From Ceriagrion tenellum (lineage: Eukaryota; Arthropoda; Insecta; Odonata; Coenagrionidae), in contig OY720640.1 in NCBI GenBank assembly GCA_963169105.1, positions 112,826,085 through 112,890,084 of the forward strand: a stretch of DNA of 64,000 nt, given 5' to 3'. This document shows, piece by piece, positions 46,570 to 58,757 of this stretch. Made by a program: the position numbers and the translations under genes. Each line of letters opens with the position of its first letter. The first letter of the stretch is position 1. The notes below the pieces were generated by a model. The model worked only from the letters and a program-made list of their open reading frames with translations. It was not told the DNA's origin and ran no database searches.

Positions 46570-47140
46570 AATAAGATGGACCAGGAAATACAAGTAACCT
46601 TAAATGCAGAAAATAGGTGGAACTGGACTTTGCCAAAACTGTTGAAGAGCAGGCTTCAGTGAAGAAATACAAAAATTAGGGTATACCGAGCGATTATCCA
46701 ACCTGTTCTCTTGTATGGGTGAGAAGTGTGGACACTGACAAAGTACACACAGATAAAGTTGTTAACTTCTGGAAAAAAGATATTAAGAAGAATATATGGA
46801 CCACATATTGAAGCAGGAGCATGGGAAATAAAGAAAACGGAGAACTTAGAGATTAATACAGAAGACCTGATATTGAGGCTGTGGTTAGAAGCAGAAGGAT
46901 AAGATAGCTTGGTCATGTTAGAAGAAGAGAAGAGGATACAGCCATACATAGAGTGTGGAGGGGACACCCAGAAAGAAGGCGCCCACCAGGAAGGCCAAGA
47001 ATTAGATGGGATGACCAAGTAGCCAATGGTGTGAGAAAACTGGGTGGTGACATTGAGATGGCGGAAAACAAAAAAATCTGGAGGCAACTTGTAGGCGAGG
47101 CCAAAAATCAGCTTAGGTTTTAATGGCCCCTGCAGTAAGC
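46570..47140 (+). mobile_element. Decayed LINE 3' end, family D
   Basis: Plus-strand frames, broken by stops, read EIQVTLNAENRWNW, then YRAIIQPVLLYG with EVWTLTK, then KILRRIYGPHIEAGAWEIKK, then LGHVRRREEDTAIHRVW-like sequence. GRPRIRWDDQV-like and IWRQLVGEAKNQL-like stretches end the reading frame. This is the recognisable C-terminal region of a non-LTR reverse transcriptase. A taagcaaataagtaa tail near 47135-47149 marks the 3' end. The 192-codon minus-strand frame here (46656-47234) is only its shadow. Confidence 0.75.
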
Positions 47141-47398
47141 AAATAAGTAACAGTAGCGTTAGGTACGATAAAGGCGAGAGGTAACTTTTATGTTCTTTTG
47201 GCAAGAAACCTAGTAAATGCGATACTTGTGGCAATCGGTAAGTACGACTGTTAGGCCTCTACAATGTTCAAATTTTCCGAATATTAAATAAATGGTAAAA
47301 GAAAATAGCTCTATGCACTATTAGAGTTCTGGTTTTTATATTGGTGGACTAATTAAGTCATTATTTCTGCTTGAGCCTTACGTAGCGCTGTAGTGCGG
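47141..47398. other. AT-rich spacer
   Basis: No feature was recognised. Confidence 0.4.
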
Positions 47399-47548
47399 GT
47401 TATTTCACTGCTTTCGGGTTTCGCTGCGTAGCGTTACCTTGGAGATGATGTTCTGAGAACAAAAAGTTGGTCACCAAACGAATTAGTCTCGAAACGTCAT
47501 CTCAAAGATGACGCAACGTAGCGATATCCGAAATCATTGGAATTACTA
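47399..47548. repeat. Foldback element
   Basis: The left arm (47399-47458) and right arm (47488-47548) are inverted copies. Shared features are atttcactgctttcggg against its partner ccgaaatcattggaat, the cgtagcg block, and gagatgatg against cgtcatctc. Identity is roughly three quarters. The spacer is about 30 bp. A CGAAACGTC motif is present but no CTGANGA core, so it is not called a ribozyme. Confidence 0.65.
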
Positions 47549-49228
47549 ATTTAGTCTTTCTCATAGTTAAATATTCTTTTCTGTTATTACTTGAATTTTG
47601 TATGAAAAATCGCTCAATAACCATTCATCATAATTCTCTGGCAAACCTTTCAGCAATGAGTTATCAGATTTCAATAGTGGGTGGCAGTAAAATGAAAAAA
47701 CAATAGTACTATTAGAAAAATCATTGACTAAGTTGCTGACACACCATGAATTTTTATTTAGCAAGCCCATATGAGTAAACAGAGAGAAGGAATGTTAAGG
47801 AAAAATCACGATGTGATTGGAAAATGACAAACATTTACTTTTTATCTGTACGGGACAGGAAGGAGATGCATTTCACTATCACTTCGAATCAATCGAACAG
47901 AAATAATAATAATAGACCGTAAAAAAACAAGCCGCATAAGATAAAACTATCTCGCTCATTTTACTAAAATAACACAAAAATTATGTATTTTCCATTGCCT
48001 TACTTAGACATCGATCAGGGCAAGAAAATTGATTCACCTCCGCTTAATGCGTGAGAAACGGTTTATCACACCGTGAATTAACATTTTGTCAAAATTTGGT
48101 GCCCAAACGTATCTTTGTATTCATTATTTGAATCCGGCTTGGCAGACGACGTTGGTAACTATTTCAGCCATCCTTCTCCTTTGATACAATACGATTTTTC
48201 TCAACAAGAGCTCTTCAGAAGAATTTCAAGGTCAAAGGACTTCACTGCTCATGAAGTGTCGGGAAGAAAAGAAAAGGTATGAGGGCAAAACCTAGAGATA
48301 GCTCCTCGTGAGTTTTCTCCTTAAGTCCGGATTAAAATCCCACCGTTCGTGATAACATAGCGTTTGATACAAAGATAAGAATAAACCAAGCCACAATGAA
48401 AAACTTTGTTTCAGCGAAATTGAAAGAACCAAATGGTTAATGTGGTCGCCAATCGAAATTGGACGGATAAAATATTTCTTTTTCGATTATTTTCCAGCTT
48501 CTTTGTGGATTATTTTATAATGCTTACCACCGATCAAGATTCCCGTGCTGCTCCCAAAAACTAGATTTTGTCCTACCTAGACCAGTGCGTGTTAGAACGA
48601 TGCTGAGTATTTTTAAGGCTTTAAGGTAATTGATGCGAGAAAGAGATTTATCCTATCACAATTTAATTGAACGTTACGGTCATTGTTGATGCTCAATGAG
48701 TTCATTACAATAACTTGTTGAGGAATCATTATCCGACCTCTATTTAAGATAGGAACTGTTCAAACAGGAGTCTCATAATATTAGAGTCAATCCATTTTAT
48801 GATGACATAAAACATACCCTCGAAATACGAAAATGCGGCCAACATTTAACCCTTTCACTGCTGCAAAGGTACTTATACGTTCGCAGGGCAAGCTGCTGTG
48901 AACGTACATTTACGCCCACGCTCAGGAAAGCGCGTTGTGGTTGCCCACCAGTCCTAGGTTGTTTTAAAATATACCATACACTGAAAGTTCTTTAAATATT
49001 TTGCTTAACTGCAAGCAAACGAAAAACATTATTAACAAAGCTGCATTGACATCTTTACGGCATTTCTCTCAAGAGGTTGAGTTACCGGTGGGCAATACTT
49101 TTCAGCCTCAAGATAAACGGGGAGACCGTGCAGCAAAAAGATTAATCTCTTCAACAATCCTCCCATTTTTCGCAAAAATTTGCTCAAGGTACTAAAAACC
49201 ATCCTTGCATAATTATTTCACCTTCCCT
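47549..49228. other. AT-rich sequence, no gene recognised
   Basis: A possible transposon end lies at 48846 (see that entry). No coding feature was recognised. Confidence 0.4.
48846..48905 (+). repeat. Possible piggyBac-like terminus
   Basis: TTAACCCTTTCACTGCTGCA begins at 48846 and is followed by a subterminal hairpin (acgttcgcag ... ctgctgtgaacgt, 48877-48905). TTAA followed by CC and a T-run is typical for ends of piggyBac-like miniature elements. No inverted partner was found, so this stays tentative. Confidence 0.3.
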
Positions 49229-49251
49229 TTCTCTCACTCTCTCTCTCTCTT
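49229..49251. repeat. CT microsatellite
   Basis: A run of CT units lies directly beside the 3' end of LINE family E on the minus strand. It may derive from that element's tail. Confidence 0.7.
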
Positions 49252-49880
49252 CTGGTTACAACCCTAGGATTGGTTAGCGGCAGCAATTCTCCTCCATTCA
49301 TCTCTTATCCTGAGCCAACTACTTCATCAGGTGTTATGAGATACATTCCAGCTCATCCAAAATCTGCCCAGTGTATTCCAGTCTAGGCCTGCCCCTATAG
49401 TTCCTCCCTTCCACAGTGTCCTCCAGTAAGTCAGCGACATACCCTGAATGTCGGAGAATATAGCCGATTCATGTTGCTTTCCTTCTATTAATTGTCTCGA
49501 GCAGACATGGTGCCTCCCCTATCTTTCTTATCACTTCACTGTTGGTGACTCTGTCTGCCCAGAGAATCTTTAGTATTCTACGGTAGCACCAAATTTCTAA
49601 TGCGGCCAAGCTTTTCCTCTCTGATTCCCCGAACATCCACGTTTCATAGCCATAGATCAGCACACTCCACACAAACGTCTTCAGAAGGTTTATTCTCAAT
49701 TTAAAACCGATGTGAGAAGTTTGTTTTTTTAAATTAAAAGCTGTCTTGACCTGGCTGATACGACTCACTATCTCTTTCTTGCACCGCTCATCCGCTACCA
49801 GGTACATAAACTCCTCTACGCTCTCTAATGTTATACCGCCCAGTTTCAGGTCGGCCGACGACAGGTCACCTTAAAAACTC
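49240..49880 (-). mobile_element. Decayed LINE 3' end, family E
   Basis: A 112-codon minus-strand frame (49807-49469) reads YLVADERCKKEIVSRISQVK, then a TAFNLKK stretch and VWSVLIYGYETWMFGESERK. ALEIWCYRRILKILWADRVT and IRKIGEAPCLLETINRRKAT follow. The frame continues past a stop as IGYILRHSGYVADLLEDTVE and GRNYRGRPRLEY, ending near 49240. The YLGS, VWSV-LYG-ETW, RR-L-I-W-DR-TN and GRPR landmarks are those of the C-terminal region of non-LTR reverse transcriptases. The catalytic domain is missing, so the copy is 5'-truncated. It differs from families B, C and D. Confidence 0.85.
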
Positions 49881-51600
49881 ATAAAACCATCAGTCTTTAT
49901 AATACACAATTTTCAGCAAGGAATATAATATATGACCGGCGGATTTTCAACCACAGCCCCATAGCCCTGATTGACCTTCAGTGAAGTTAAGAGTTAAGAC
50001 TAAAAACGGAAGTCATTGAGTATACACGCCCTGACTGTTCGAGACAACAGATGCTGGATTGAGAGTATAGTTCCCACAGTGTAAAGGCCTAAAGGTTGGA
50101 AAAGTGCAAGAGAGGAATGAAGACAAGAATAAGTGAAGCGAATAACATTAAAAACAAATAAAATACGAAAAAAGAATGTAGGACTGAAAGAACGCTGGGT
50201 CAAAGGGATGTGTGAGCAAGAACAGTCGGTGGAAAAGTGGGCAAATTATTCAGCTCCGCGAATGTTTTGAAGTCCGGAGTGCATTGAGCGCGTGATGAAC
50301 ATGGAGCGTGGGCGAGAGAGAAAAGATCTTATTTTTTCGGTCGTGCAAAAAACGTGAGGAGAACTGCATTTTCAAAACAAGCTACTTCTGGATTCACTGT
50401 CCCCGCTGCACCATTATTCACGCACATCCTGGATTCGTGACTCAAATTCACAATTCGTAATTCGCACTTCGCAACCGTAACGTTTTATTTCATGCGGGTG
50501 TTTTCAACTCATCTCACGCTAAAGTGGGCGAAGAAAATTTGATATCAAGGGTGCCATTCCGGAAAATCAAGTTTTCGCGGCCGTTTCAGGATGTGGTTTT
50601 ATTTCCCTTTGCATATTTTTGGGAGCAGTTGAAGTAATACTATCTCAAAATGCAGCAATGTTACGAATCAAACGTGCGGAAAAATTTTAGCACTGACATC
50701 TGAAATTATATTAACCCTGCGAAAAACTAGAAATCTATCTTTGCTAGCGTGTTAATTGGCAATTGTTTTAATTTTTTAACTATGCCCTTTCTGGATATTA
50801 AAGTGATCATTCTTTAGATATAGTAAGGATGTATTTCAATTACATGGTTTTCAATACCTTAAGTGTTTCGTACTCCAAATATACTTCGAAAAAGTAATTT
50901 TGTAAGTTAATAAGTTATTAAGTTAATAAGTATTTTGTAATCCAAGCAAAAATTTGAGATATTTTCATTGTTTTAAAATTCGTGAAATACCTATGGAAAA
51001 AATTCATTCTTGAGCAAGTATTACGTCTACATTTTTTACAATCTGAATATAATTTGGCCGAAGAGAGTTTATTATATTTAGTTAGGGAATTTCCCCATTA
51101 TATTCTAATTTAAAAAGAAAGTTTAGACACAAATGAGTAAAGAGCGGAAAACATCCCCCATATTCCTCATAATTCCTCATAATATTCATATAATATTGGT
51201 AGAGACCGCTGAGAGGGAGAACTCCATAAAGGTAGCAAACGCCTCCAGAATTGAAACAAACATAAACTGTTTTGTTGCTCTCTCTGTAAAGTTATGACTG
51301 AATTATTTGAGGGATCACTCCAAACAATTTACTTGAGACCTAAACTTTCATATTTGGCTTGTAAAAGTTTTTAAAATAATTTTTCAGTGCCACGTTCATT
51401 GTGTCAACCCTGTATGCGTTTATTTGTAAAAAAATGGTGGCTCTGGGTTGCTTTTTGTGACAATCATCAGATTAACTGGCATCTGAAGAATGCAGGGAAA
51501 ATCGTGCTTTCTTTTTATGTGTAAAAAACTCTTTCCTCATACTTGCAAATAAAGTAAATCCAGATAGAAATTAAAATATCCATGCTACAAAAGATTTTTA
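49881..51600. other. AT-rich sequence, no gene recognised
   Basis: No coding or RNA feature was recognised. A short agttaataagttattaagttaat repetition is seen near 50906-50930. Confidence 0.4.
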
Positions 51601-51875
51601 AGTCTCTTTATCATTTTTTCCTTGAGAATGGAGTACGATTCGGACGCCGAAACGTCGGCAGTAAAAAACTTATCCCGATGGAAGACTCGAGTAGACTTCC
51701 TCCATATTATTCGCCGGGAAAAAACGAAATCATGCTCTACATTGTTATTATCTTAAATTATTACTTTGTGATTGACCTACCACGTCCTAAAAAATCGTGC
51801 CCTATTTCAATCAAAAACTGTACATAGAAACAAAGGGAATAAAAAAATCAATTAAAAATCCCAGTTGCAGACAAG
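51601..51875. other. Unassigned sequence with a CGAAACGTCGGC motif
   Basis: gacgccgaaacgtcggc at 51640-51656 resembles the 3' half of a hammerhead module. The upstream core reads TTGAGAATGG in place of CTGANGAT, and stem II does not pair well. It is noted only as a possible relic. Confidence 0.2.
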
Positions 51876-51879
51876 GAGC

Positions 51880-52665
51880 TTCTAGAGTAGCACATATGTT
51901 ATGAGGAGTGTAAAGTGGTACCAAGTCTTAAAAGAAGTACTTTTCATCCAATATATGATTATCCGTTTTCTGTGGGTACCTGGATACGTGGGAATAGCCG
52001 GTAACGAGATGGCCGACTCGGCAGCGAAGAAGGCTCTTCAAGACGAGCACATTTCATCAGTATTGGTACCGTACGAAGACTTAAAGGTTACGTTGAGAAA
52101 CGCAGCCTTTGGACAGCGGAAGGAAACCTCGCATTCCCGCACAGAAAATAAGTTGCGCACCATAAAGCCGGTCATATCAGTGTGGCCCACATCATTCGGG
52201 AGGACTCGCAGGGAAGAGGTCGCAATCACACGGTTGAGGATAAGGCACTGTGCCCTCACTCACTCTTTCCTCTTCACCGAAGAAAAGATCCCGCCCTAAT
52301 GTGAGGATTGCGATTCTCCCATTACTGTGAGACACCTTCTGATGGTGTGTGATAGGTACCGTGCTCTGCGCATCCGGCTGAACATCAGGGGAGACCTAGG
52401 ACACGTTCTAGGAGACGATCCTGATTGTGTCTGTCGGATAATGTTATTTTAAAAAGAGTCTGGGCTTTTTAACTGTTTGTGACCACCCATTATTTGGTGT
52501 TTTATCTCACGCCCATTTAAATGTGAGTTGTGTTGCTTTTATTTGTCTATTTAATTATTTATTTGAAATAACTTGACATGGTGATGTTAGGTTGACGTGG
52601 TGCGAATGACCTTAGTCGTCGAAACACCCTAATACTACCACTCCAATATACGCCAAGTGTATACC
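51880..52665 (+). mobile_element. 5'-truncated Jockey-like LINE
   Basis: The element keeps the RNase H domain and C-terminal tail of ORF2 (51901-52450), followed by about 200 bp of 3' untranslated sequence. Near its end gcgaatgaccttagtcgtcg (about 52601-52620) and acaccctaata resemble the conserved ends of arthropod Jockey-clade elements. That end resemblance is from memory of the family, not from a search. The 5' truncation point lies just before 51901. Confidence 0.8.
51901..52450 (+). pseudogene. Jockey-like ORF2 fragment: RNase H and zinc-knuckle tail
   Basis: The remaining frame encodes IRFLWVPGYVGIAGNEMADS (residues about 21-40), the end of a retrotransposon RNase H domain with its conserved GNE-AD acidic pair. 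NKLRTIKPVISVW and RLRIRHCALTHSFLF follow, the usual Jockey C-terminal landmarks. A TAA stop at 52297-52299 falls just after EEKIPP. The frame then goes on in phase as CEDCDSPITVRHLLMVC, a C-x2-C-x7-H-x4-C knuckle, to about 52450. The in-phase stop and missing endonuclease and reverse transcriptase make it a pseudogene. The first methionine at 51901 is not a true start. Confidence 0.85.
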
Positions 52666-54125
52666 ATTCGGCTGCCGTGGAAAGACTCTTATCTATTTTG
52701 TATTATCCACTGCCCAATTTGAGGATCACATTCATACTATATTTTTGAAAGACTAGTGGTATAGAATGGAAATAAAGATTTTCCTGCATTAGGTCCTTGG
52801 TACCTTTATACCACCCTGTTTGGGTTTACCCCCGACGGCTGATGCGTTCCGACTTGCCACAGCAATATATGCTCGTACAGGTGATCAAACAGCAGCAAGC
52901 AAACTCATTGCTCTGACCCATCGCTACACTTTGTCTCCTCACTCTTGTCTGAATCTCACATTAGTGCTCTTTCCATTAAGTTTCTGGATATTTATAGCGT
53001 AATATTCAAGGGTAAAAGAGAGTAACAAGCATTAAAACTTCATTGGGATATTTTTTAGACTCCTGGTATGAAATCTTCAAATAAAAATTATATTGGCGTT
53101 GACTTCAATTGATACTTGTAGTTTTTAGCTGTGTCAACAATACCAACATAATTTACTACATACTATCATAATTTGTCAATTTGCAGGCCTAAAAATACAG
53201 AAAACAATGAGAGAAACCAACCTTTGAATTACTGAATCATGCATAAAATAAGCCATTTGAGCAAAAACTTGTAATGGTCAAGAAAAACTTTAAGTCAGAA
53301 GTTAGATACAAGGTTTTTATTTACTCAAATCGGAGGGCTCACAGACACGTAAGCTTCATAATATTTGCAGCGCAACGTTAGATTCTCGTGGCATGAGAAG
53401 TTGTAGGATATAATACAAAAATCTGATTGCTTGCACTGATGTAACTATTTAGAAGAATCCCATTATTAAGTCACCTTCGGGCTCTCATGTTTGATTGTTT
53501 GTAAATTCAATCCCAGGAACTTCATCACAGGTGAGTTAACTCTGAAAAAACCCATTGAGAACGGGATTTGGTAGGGGAATAATGTATACTGATGGTGAGA
53601 ATTTAAAAATTTTAGGCAAATCACTTGCATCAGCGTATTGCTGCCAAAGTACAAAGTAATCAATCAAAATCTGCACAAACTTGTGAAAAAAAATTCCATC
53701 CGAGTAAAATATCCCGCAGTTTCTTGCAGAATAAACTTAAGGAAGCAACTTGCCTGTGTAAATTCACCCAATTTAACACAGGTTAAGTTGACACTTCATA
53801 TCGTCGCTGACATTTACACCTATTATCACGATTTACTATAAATAATGGCCAAACGAAATGGGGACATAAAAAGAGTAATTTTTATGTAAACACCTAGCGT
53901 GGATTTCCGGACCAAATCGCTAACACTTTGAGTAAGTATTTGCATCGAAGTTTTGTAAAATATTGCGTAACTTTTAAACCATCCCTACAACAAACTATTC
54001 TGACATTAAATGTATTGATTTTCTATGTCATTTTATCAAACCACTATCAGCACTGAATATATAATAAATTATAATACTCAATAAAAATGCAACATGACTT
54101 CCATTACTTTTGAAGGAATTGGCAA
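52666..54125. other. AT-rich sequence, no gene recognised
   Basis: Short frames of 60-67 codons show no domain. Confidence 0.4.
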
Positions 54126-54129
54126 CTAG

Positions 54130-54540
54130 TAATCTTCAAATACAGTCAATTATCTTGGAATAACTTTAACTTCAGATATATCGTGGGGAACACACAAACA
54201 AAACATATGCAGCACAACATTAAAGAAACTAGATTTTTTTTAGCGTATAATAGGAAGATCCTCGGATGAAAAAGTCAAAGAGAAATGCTACTTTGCTCTG
54301 GTTAGGCCACATCTCGAATACGCCGCGAGCATTCGGAACCCTGGTCAAAAAGATTTAACCCAAAAAATTAACAAAATACAAGGAAAATCAGGACGCTTCG
54401 TTAAAATCTGCTACGAACGAATATAAAGTGTTACACAACTGTCAGAGGGATTAAGGTAGGAGCCCCTAGAGACTCGGAGGCTGCACGCTAGGCTTAGGCT
54501 GCTTGAGAGTTAAAAAAGGTCAGCACCATTTACGAGCGGA
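54130..54540 (+). mobile_element. CR1/L2-like LINE, copy 3
   Basis: In plus orientation the sequence reads NTVNYLGITLTSDISWGTHK, then QNICSTTLKKLDFF, GRSSDEKVKEKCYFALVRPH, LEYAASIRNPGQKDLTQKIN and finally PLETRRLHARLRLLES. This closely parallels copy 1 at 12275-12080 in its GRSS-EKVK-CYFALV-PHL-YAASI block. Stops and a frameshift interrupt it. Both the catalytic domain and the 3' tail are missing, so it is truncated at both ends. Confidence 0.85.
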
Positions 54541-57500
54541 AAACTCGGAATAATCTCAAGAGTAAACAGAGTTCAATACACGTATGAAAAATATTTCGAA
54601 TGCCCACTCGCCATCAAAGCTATTTGTAATGGAATGCACTGCGGTGGATCAGATTCCAATTTAATTGCGGGATGAATGGCGTCCGTGTGAATTATTAATG
54701 AATCCTTTTCGTAAAAGGGGTGTTTGTAACGATGCAAGGGACGCTAAAAGAACGTTATCATCATCAGGTGGCAATTTCCCTCGCGCATTACACAACCATT
54801 CCACGGTGGCCATTATCTCATTACTGTCTAAAACCATTAGTCTCAGCAAAAATAAAAAATTCTCGGCGCTACTGTCCATGATTAGAAATAAAATCTCTCT
54901 TTCAATTCCCATACGTGCAAATGCATTATGATAATTTTCCTAGTTAAATTTTACCATTAATCCGGCTTTCGGGCAAATCCAGCCTGCATATAGTGTTTAT
55001 CTCAGTCATGTTGATTGACCTAGTATACCAGTTTCACACTTTAACTTCACATATTCAAAGCAGCACATTAAGTCTGCTAATTTAAGTGACTGCTAGAGGG
55101 GAGAGTAATATGGCCTCCGTTTCTTGAGGGAAATGTTAATTCTTAACCAATTTAATGAGAAAATAAAGTAAATGTGCATTTATCATGGATACATTTTTAG
55201 AATACAGATTTAATTATATCAAACGATTAAAGAGGTTAACGATTGGAAGGCCAATAAACCCGCGGTCGAAGTTGAATCAGCTTGACAAAAACTCCTCTTG
55301 AAAGCCAAAATAATGCAAAAAGAACATCAGCAGTCGAATCGAATCTTGGAAGCAGTGGGTATTGGGAGAACGTAAAATATCCATTGGTTAGACAAAATGA
55401 TGAGAGTGAGTGGAGGACAGAATTTTATTCTTTTTTTTGCATAAGAATCGGAAATCGGGGTCTGGGAAAGATGAAAGGTGTTTCTCTAACGGTGAGTGGA
55501 TCGCGTGAGGCTCAAAAGGTTCTTCGGTGAATGGATTGCCGAGATGGAAATCGGAGAAGCGACGACATGGGAAACGAGGGAACCTCAACAACATGATATT
55601 TATTTCCAAACAACTTGCAATTATAGGATATTGAACGGAAAATTGTGTACGAGAGACGACCTTTGGTACGAGTTATAACGGAGAATAGGCATGATGACTC
55701 TTTCGCTTCTTCCGGTATGGACGGCAGAAAAAACTTTCAACCAGAGAAATTGAGTAAAGACAACACCATTTCACTGTCAGTCCCTGTTTGACACTAAGAG
55801 AAGGACAACGTAGTGACAACTAGTCACCCCCTGGGGAATATATCCCCATCGATATAAGGACTTCCTATCTGAATAGAAGCCTTCGGGTTTTGATCTAGTC
55901 AGGGTTCTCTAAAATTATCCCACGTAAAGTGACGAGAGGCGTGTTCAATCCACGCAAAGACGTGCTGGCTGAACCCAATTTCCAAAATTCCTGAAGTGAC
56001 GCCACAATTTAAAACTTTGAATTAACCTAAATATCAATAATACTACTAAATTTTCCATTATTAAGTTAGGTCACTGTTATTTAATACCTCTACGTACTTA
56101 TTAAAATGTATTTGCTATTAAAACTTCATTTTTAGGAGGTTCCAAGAAACACGCCAAGGTTATAGACAGCTGCCGCAACTAATTGTTTGACGTACTTTTA
56201 TAATTCCTCTACGTTCAACCACTAGTTGTCCGTCATTGTATGTATGACCAAGGACAATATAAAATTTTGTATTCGCTGCAAACTAAGCCTGAATTTGGCA
56301 ACGGCCCAAAACTTTTGCTATTGCCGTGTAAAACGCCAGAATAAGACAAAAATCTCAAAATATTTGTAACAGTTCACCCCTAAATTCATTTATAACTAAT
56401 GTTTCATTAAATTAAGTATTTCAAAAACGTAACAAGGGCATAAATACATTAAAATTGAACAATCTCAACTAAGTATAGAACCAAGTAAACATTAGAATGG
56501 ATAAAATTTGTAACAAGACACGTAAAGTAACTTCTACACAATTTGTGCAAAAAAAAAATTATTTTTAGGGATGACATTATATTGGCATAGTGTAGTCTTG
56601 TCATCATTGGTGAGGTTCATGTAACATTTTAACTTAGAAGGGAGTTAATTTTCCCTCACACGAGCAACGTTGTAGGGGGTTTGACCACAGTTCTTCAACA
56701 ACATATAAGTCGACATCATTCATGTCATTCATATCACATAATCAAATATTTGAAGACTCGGCGAATAACCATATGTTTTTTCAGAGAAAGATCCCTACCG
56801 AACGTATAAAGCTCATGATTCATGCGTAAGATCGTAATGAATTCGCTACGGTAAGAAATATGCCCCGAATATAGACGTTGATACGATTTATCCGGCGATA
56901 GGATTCCACAATATAGAAACTTCATCAATTGTACTCTCCTCTCACCCAGGCACAGTTGAGGAAAGATATAATTGTACGTAAGTGCTGCGTGCTTATTTTT
57001 AACCTGTAATTAGAGTTATGATCTACGGTAGAGGGCAACATAGTGACATTACCAATTAATGAGATAGGTCAAAAACTTCAGCATGCGAGTGCATCATCAA
57101 CACCTCAGTCTTGCTGCAAAAATCAACTCACAGCATATTTAATATTATTGATTTGCGAGCTTTGGCGGACTAAATGTGAACCATATAATACACGCCGATA
57201 TAGGTATTTAGGTAAAGGAAAAAAAGACCCCTTAATTCACTATTTGATCCGTACTTTCAAAAATATTTAATTGAAATAATTAGCATTATAATCATGATCA
57301 AAACTGAGTATTAATTACATCAGAGATTAGAAGCAAATAAATGAATATTCCACTGAAACATTTCGTAACGAGTTCATAATTAGTCATGCAAAATGAAGGC
57401 CTATTTCAGCTGAAATCAATAGATTCATTGAAATAATTTAAGCCTATGATGCAATCAACGGTAATTATGCTGATGTGTCAAAATATAGAAATAACACCTG

Positions 57501-58510
57501 AAAATTAATTCCATGGAATGGGGTAATTTACAACTTGTGAACAAATTATTTTGAGCACGACAAATCAACAAAATAAAATATTTCTCAGGGAATTCATGAT
57601 ATTCGCATTTCTTTCAGGCTCCACTACATTCAATAATACAAGTTTCTTTGTTACTTTCTGGTATTCTATATTTCAAAATATTTTATTATAGCAGTTAAGC
57701 AAACAAAATATTGTACGAAAATATTTAATGAATTATATTAAATGATAACAGATAAGCAATCTTGGCACTACATTACAATGATACCAATTCATGATATTTG
57801 GAATTAGCATTTAAGCACTCAATAACTAAATTTTCCTCACGTATTGAAAGAATTCTACCGCTATCAAAATATATATTAAATTTGCATAACTACATCGCTC
57901 TGCCATGTGCTCAATTTTTCATCATGCGATCGAGAAGGGAAACAAATTCTCTAAATTTTTGAAGCTATAGATTTGGCAATGGGGTTGACACAATATACGG
58001 CTGTTGCTGTGCGGGAAATTACGTCAGTCGGCATGGATAATGTTTGTGAGAAATGTCCTCACACAGGAACTGGAAAACGCTGAAGATTTCTGTCACAAAC
58101 CATCACCAGGTAATTTGCCAATATTTTCAGCCGCTACAACTCCTCCTCAAGCATTACTATTGTATTTCTTATGATAATAGTTCTGAATTTTTCCACTTAA
58201 CAGCGCAGTTTTATTACACCCACAGCCAGTTTCTCCTACAGAATCAAATACATCTAGAGAACTAATTTATTTTAAAATATAACAGAGTAATACGCAATTT
58301 CAAAAACCATTGCCCTCAAATTAATGGTACACAAAAATATTTGGAAAATACAGTCAGTTTTACAGACTGAGTTGCATTTTTTTTGGGCGCGGAAATAAGT
58401 CATCAGGAATACGCCCACTGGACCAATATATGATAAATTAGAGCTCCTATTAAAGTTGTAAAACATCGACGACAATTTTGACTTCACAGTCGAAAGTAAA
58501 AATCTGACTT
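54541..58510. other. Mostly AT-rich sequence, no gene recognised
   Basis: Nearly 4 kb without a recognisable feature. Frames at 54661-54931 and 55282-55678 overlap on both strands and encode no domain. Confidence 0.4.
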
Positions 58511-58514
58511 CATA

Positions 58515-58757
58515 GAGAATAGTATTTAATAATAATAACTAAAATAATCAACCTATAGCATTTGTACTTCATATTTAATTTTGCTCAGAAAGCATGAGAA
58601 TGGTATTTTATAATAATTACTAAAATAATCAACCTACAGCATTTGTATTTTATATTTAATTTTACTCAGAAAGCATGAGAATAGTATTTTATAATAATTA
58701 CTAAAATAATCACCCTACAGTATTTGTATTTTATATTTAATTTTGCTCAGAAAGCAT
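58515..58757 (+). repeat. Minisatellite: three tandem units of 81 bp
   Basis: Units start at 58515, 58596 and 58677, each with gagaat then gtattt-aataat, and each ends in gctcagaaagcat or actcagaaagcat. Units 2 and 3 resemble each other more than unit 1, which points to a stepwise duplication. No coding content is present. Confidence 0.95.

Noticed and set aside
46656..47234. 192-codon minus-strand frame, the longest in the window
   Set aside because: It is antisense to a clear LINE reverse transcriptase tail on the plus strand.
51611..51660. Fifth hammerhead-like motif at CGAAACGTCGGC
   Set aside because: The CTGANGA part is replaced and stem II does not pair; kept only as a note in the feature list.
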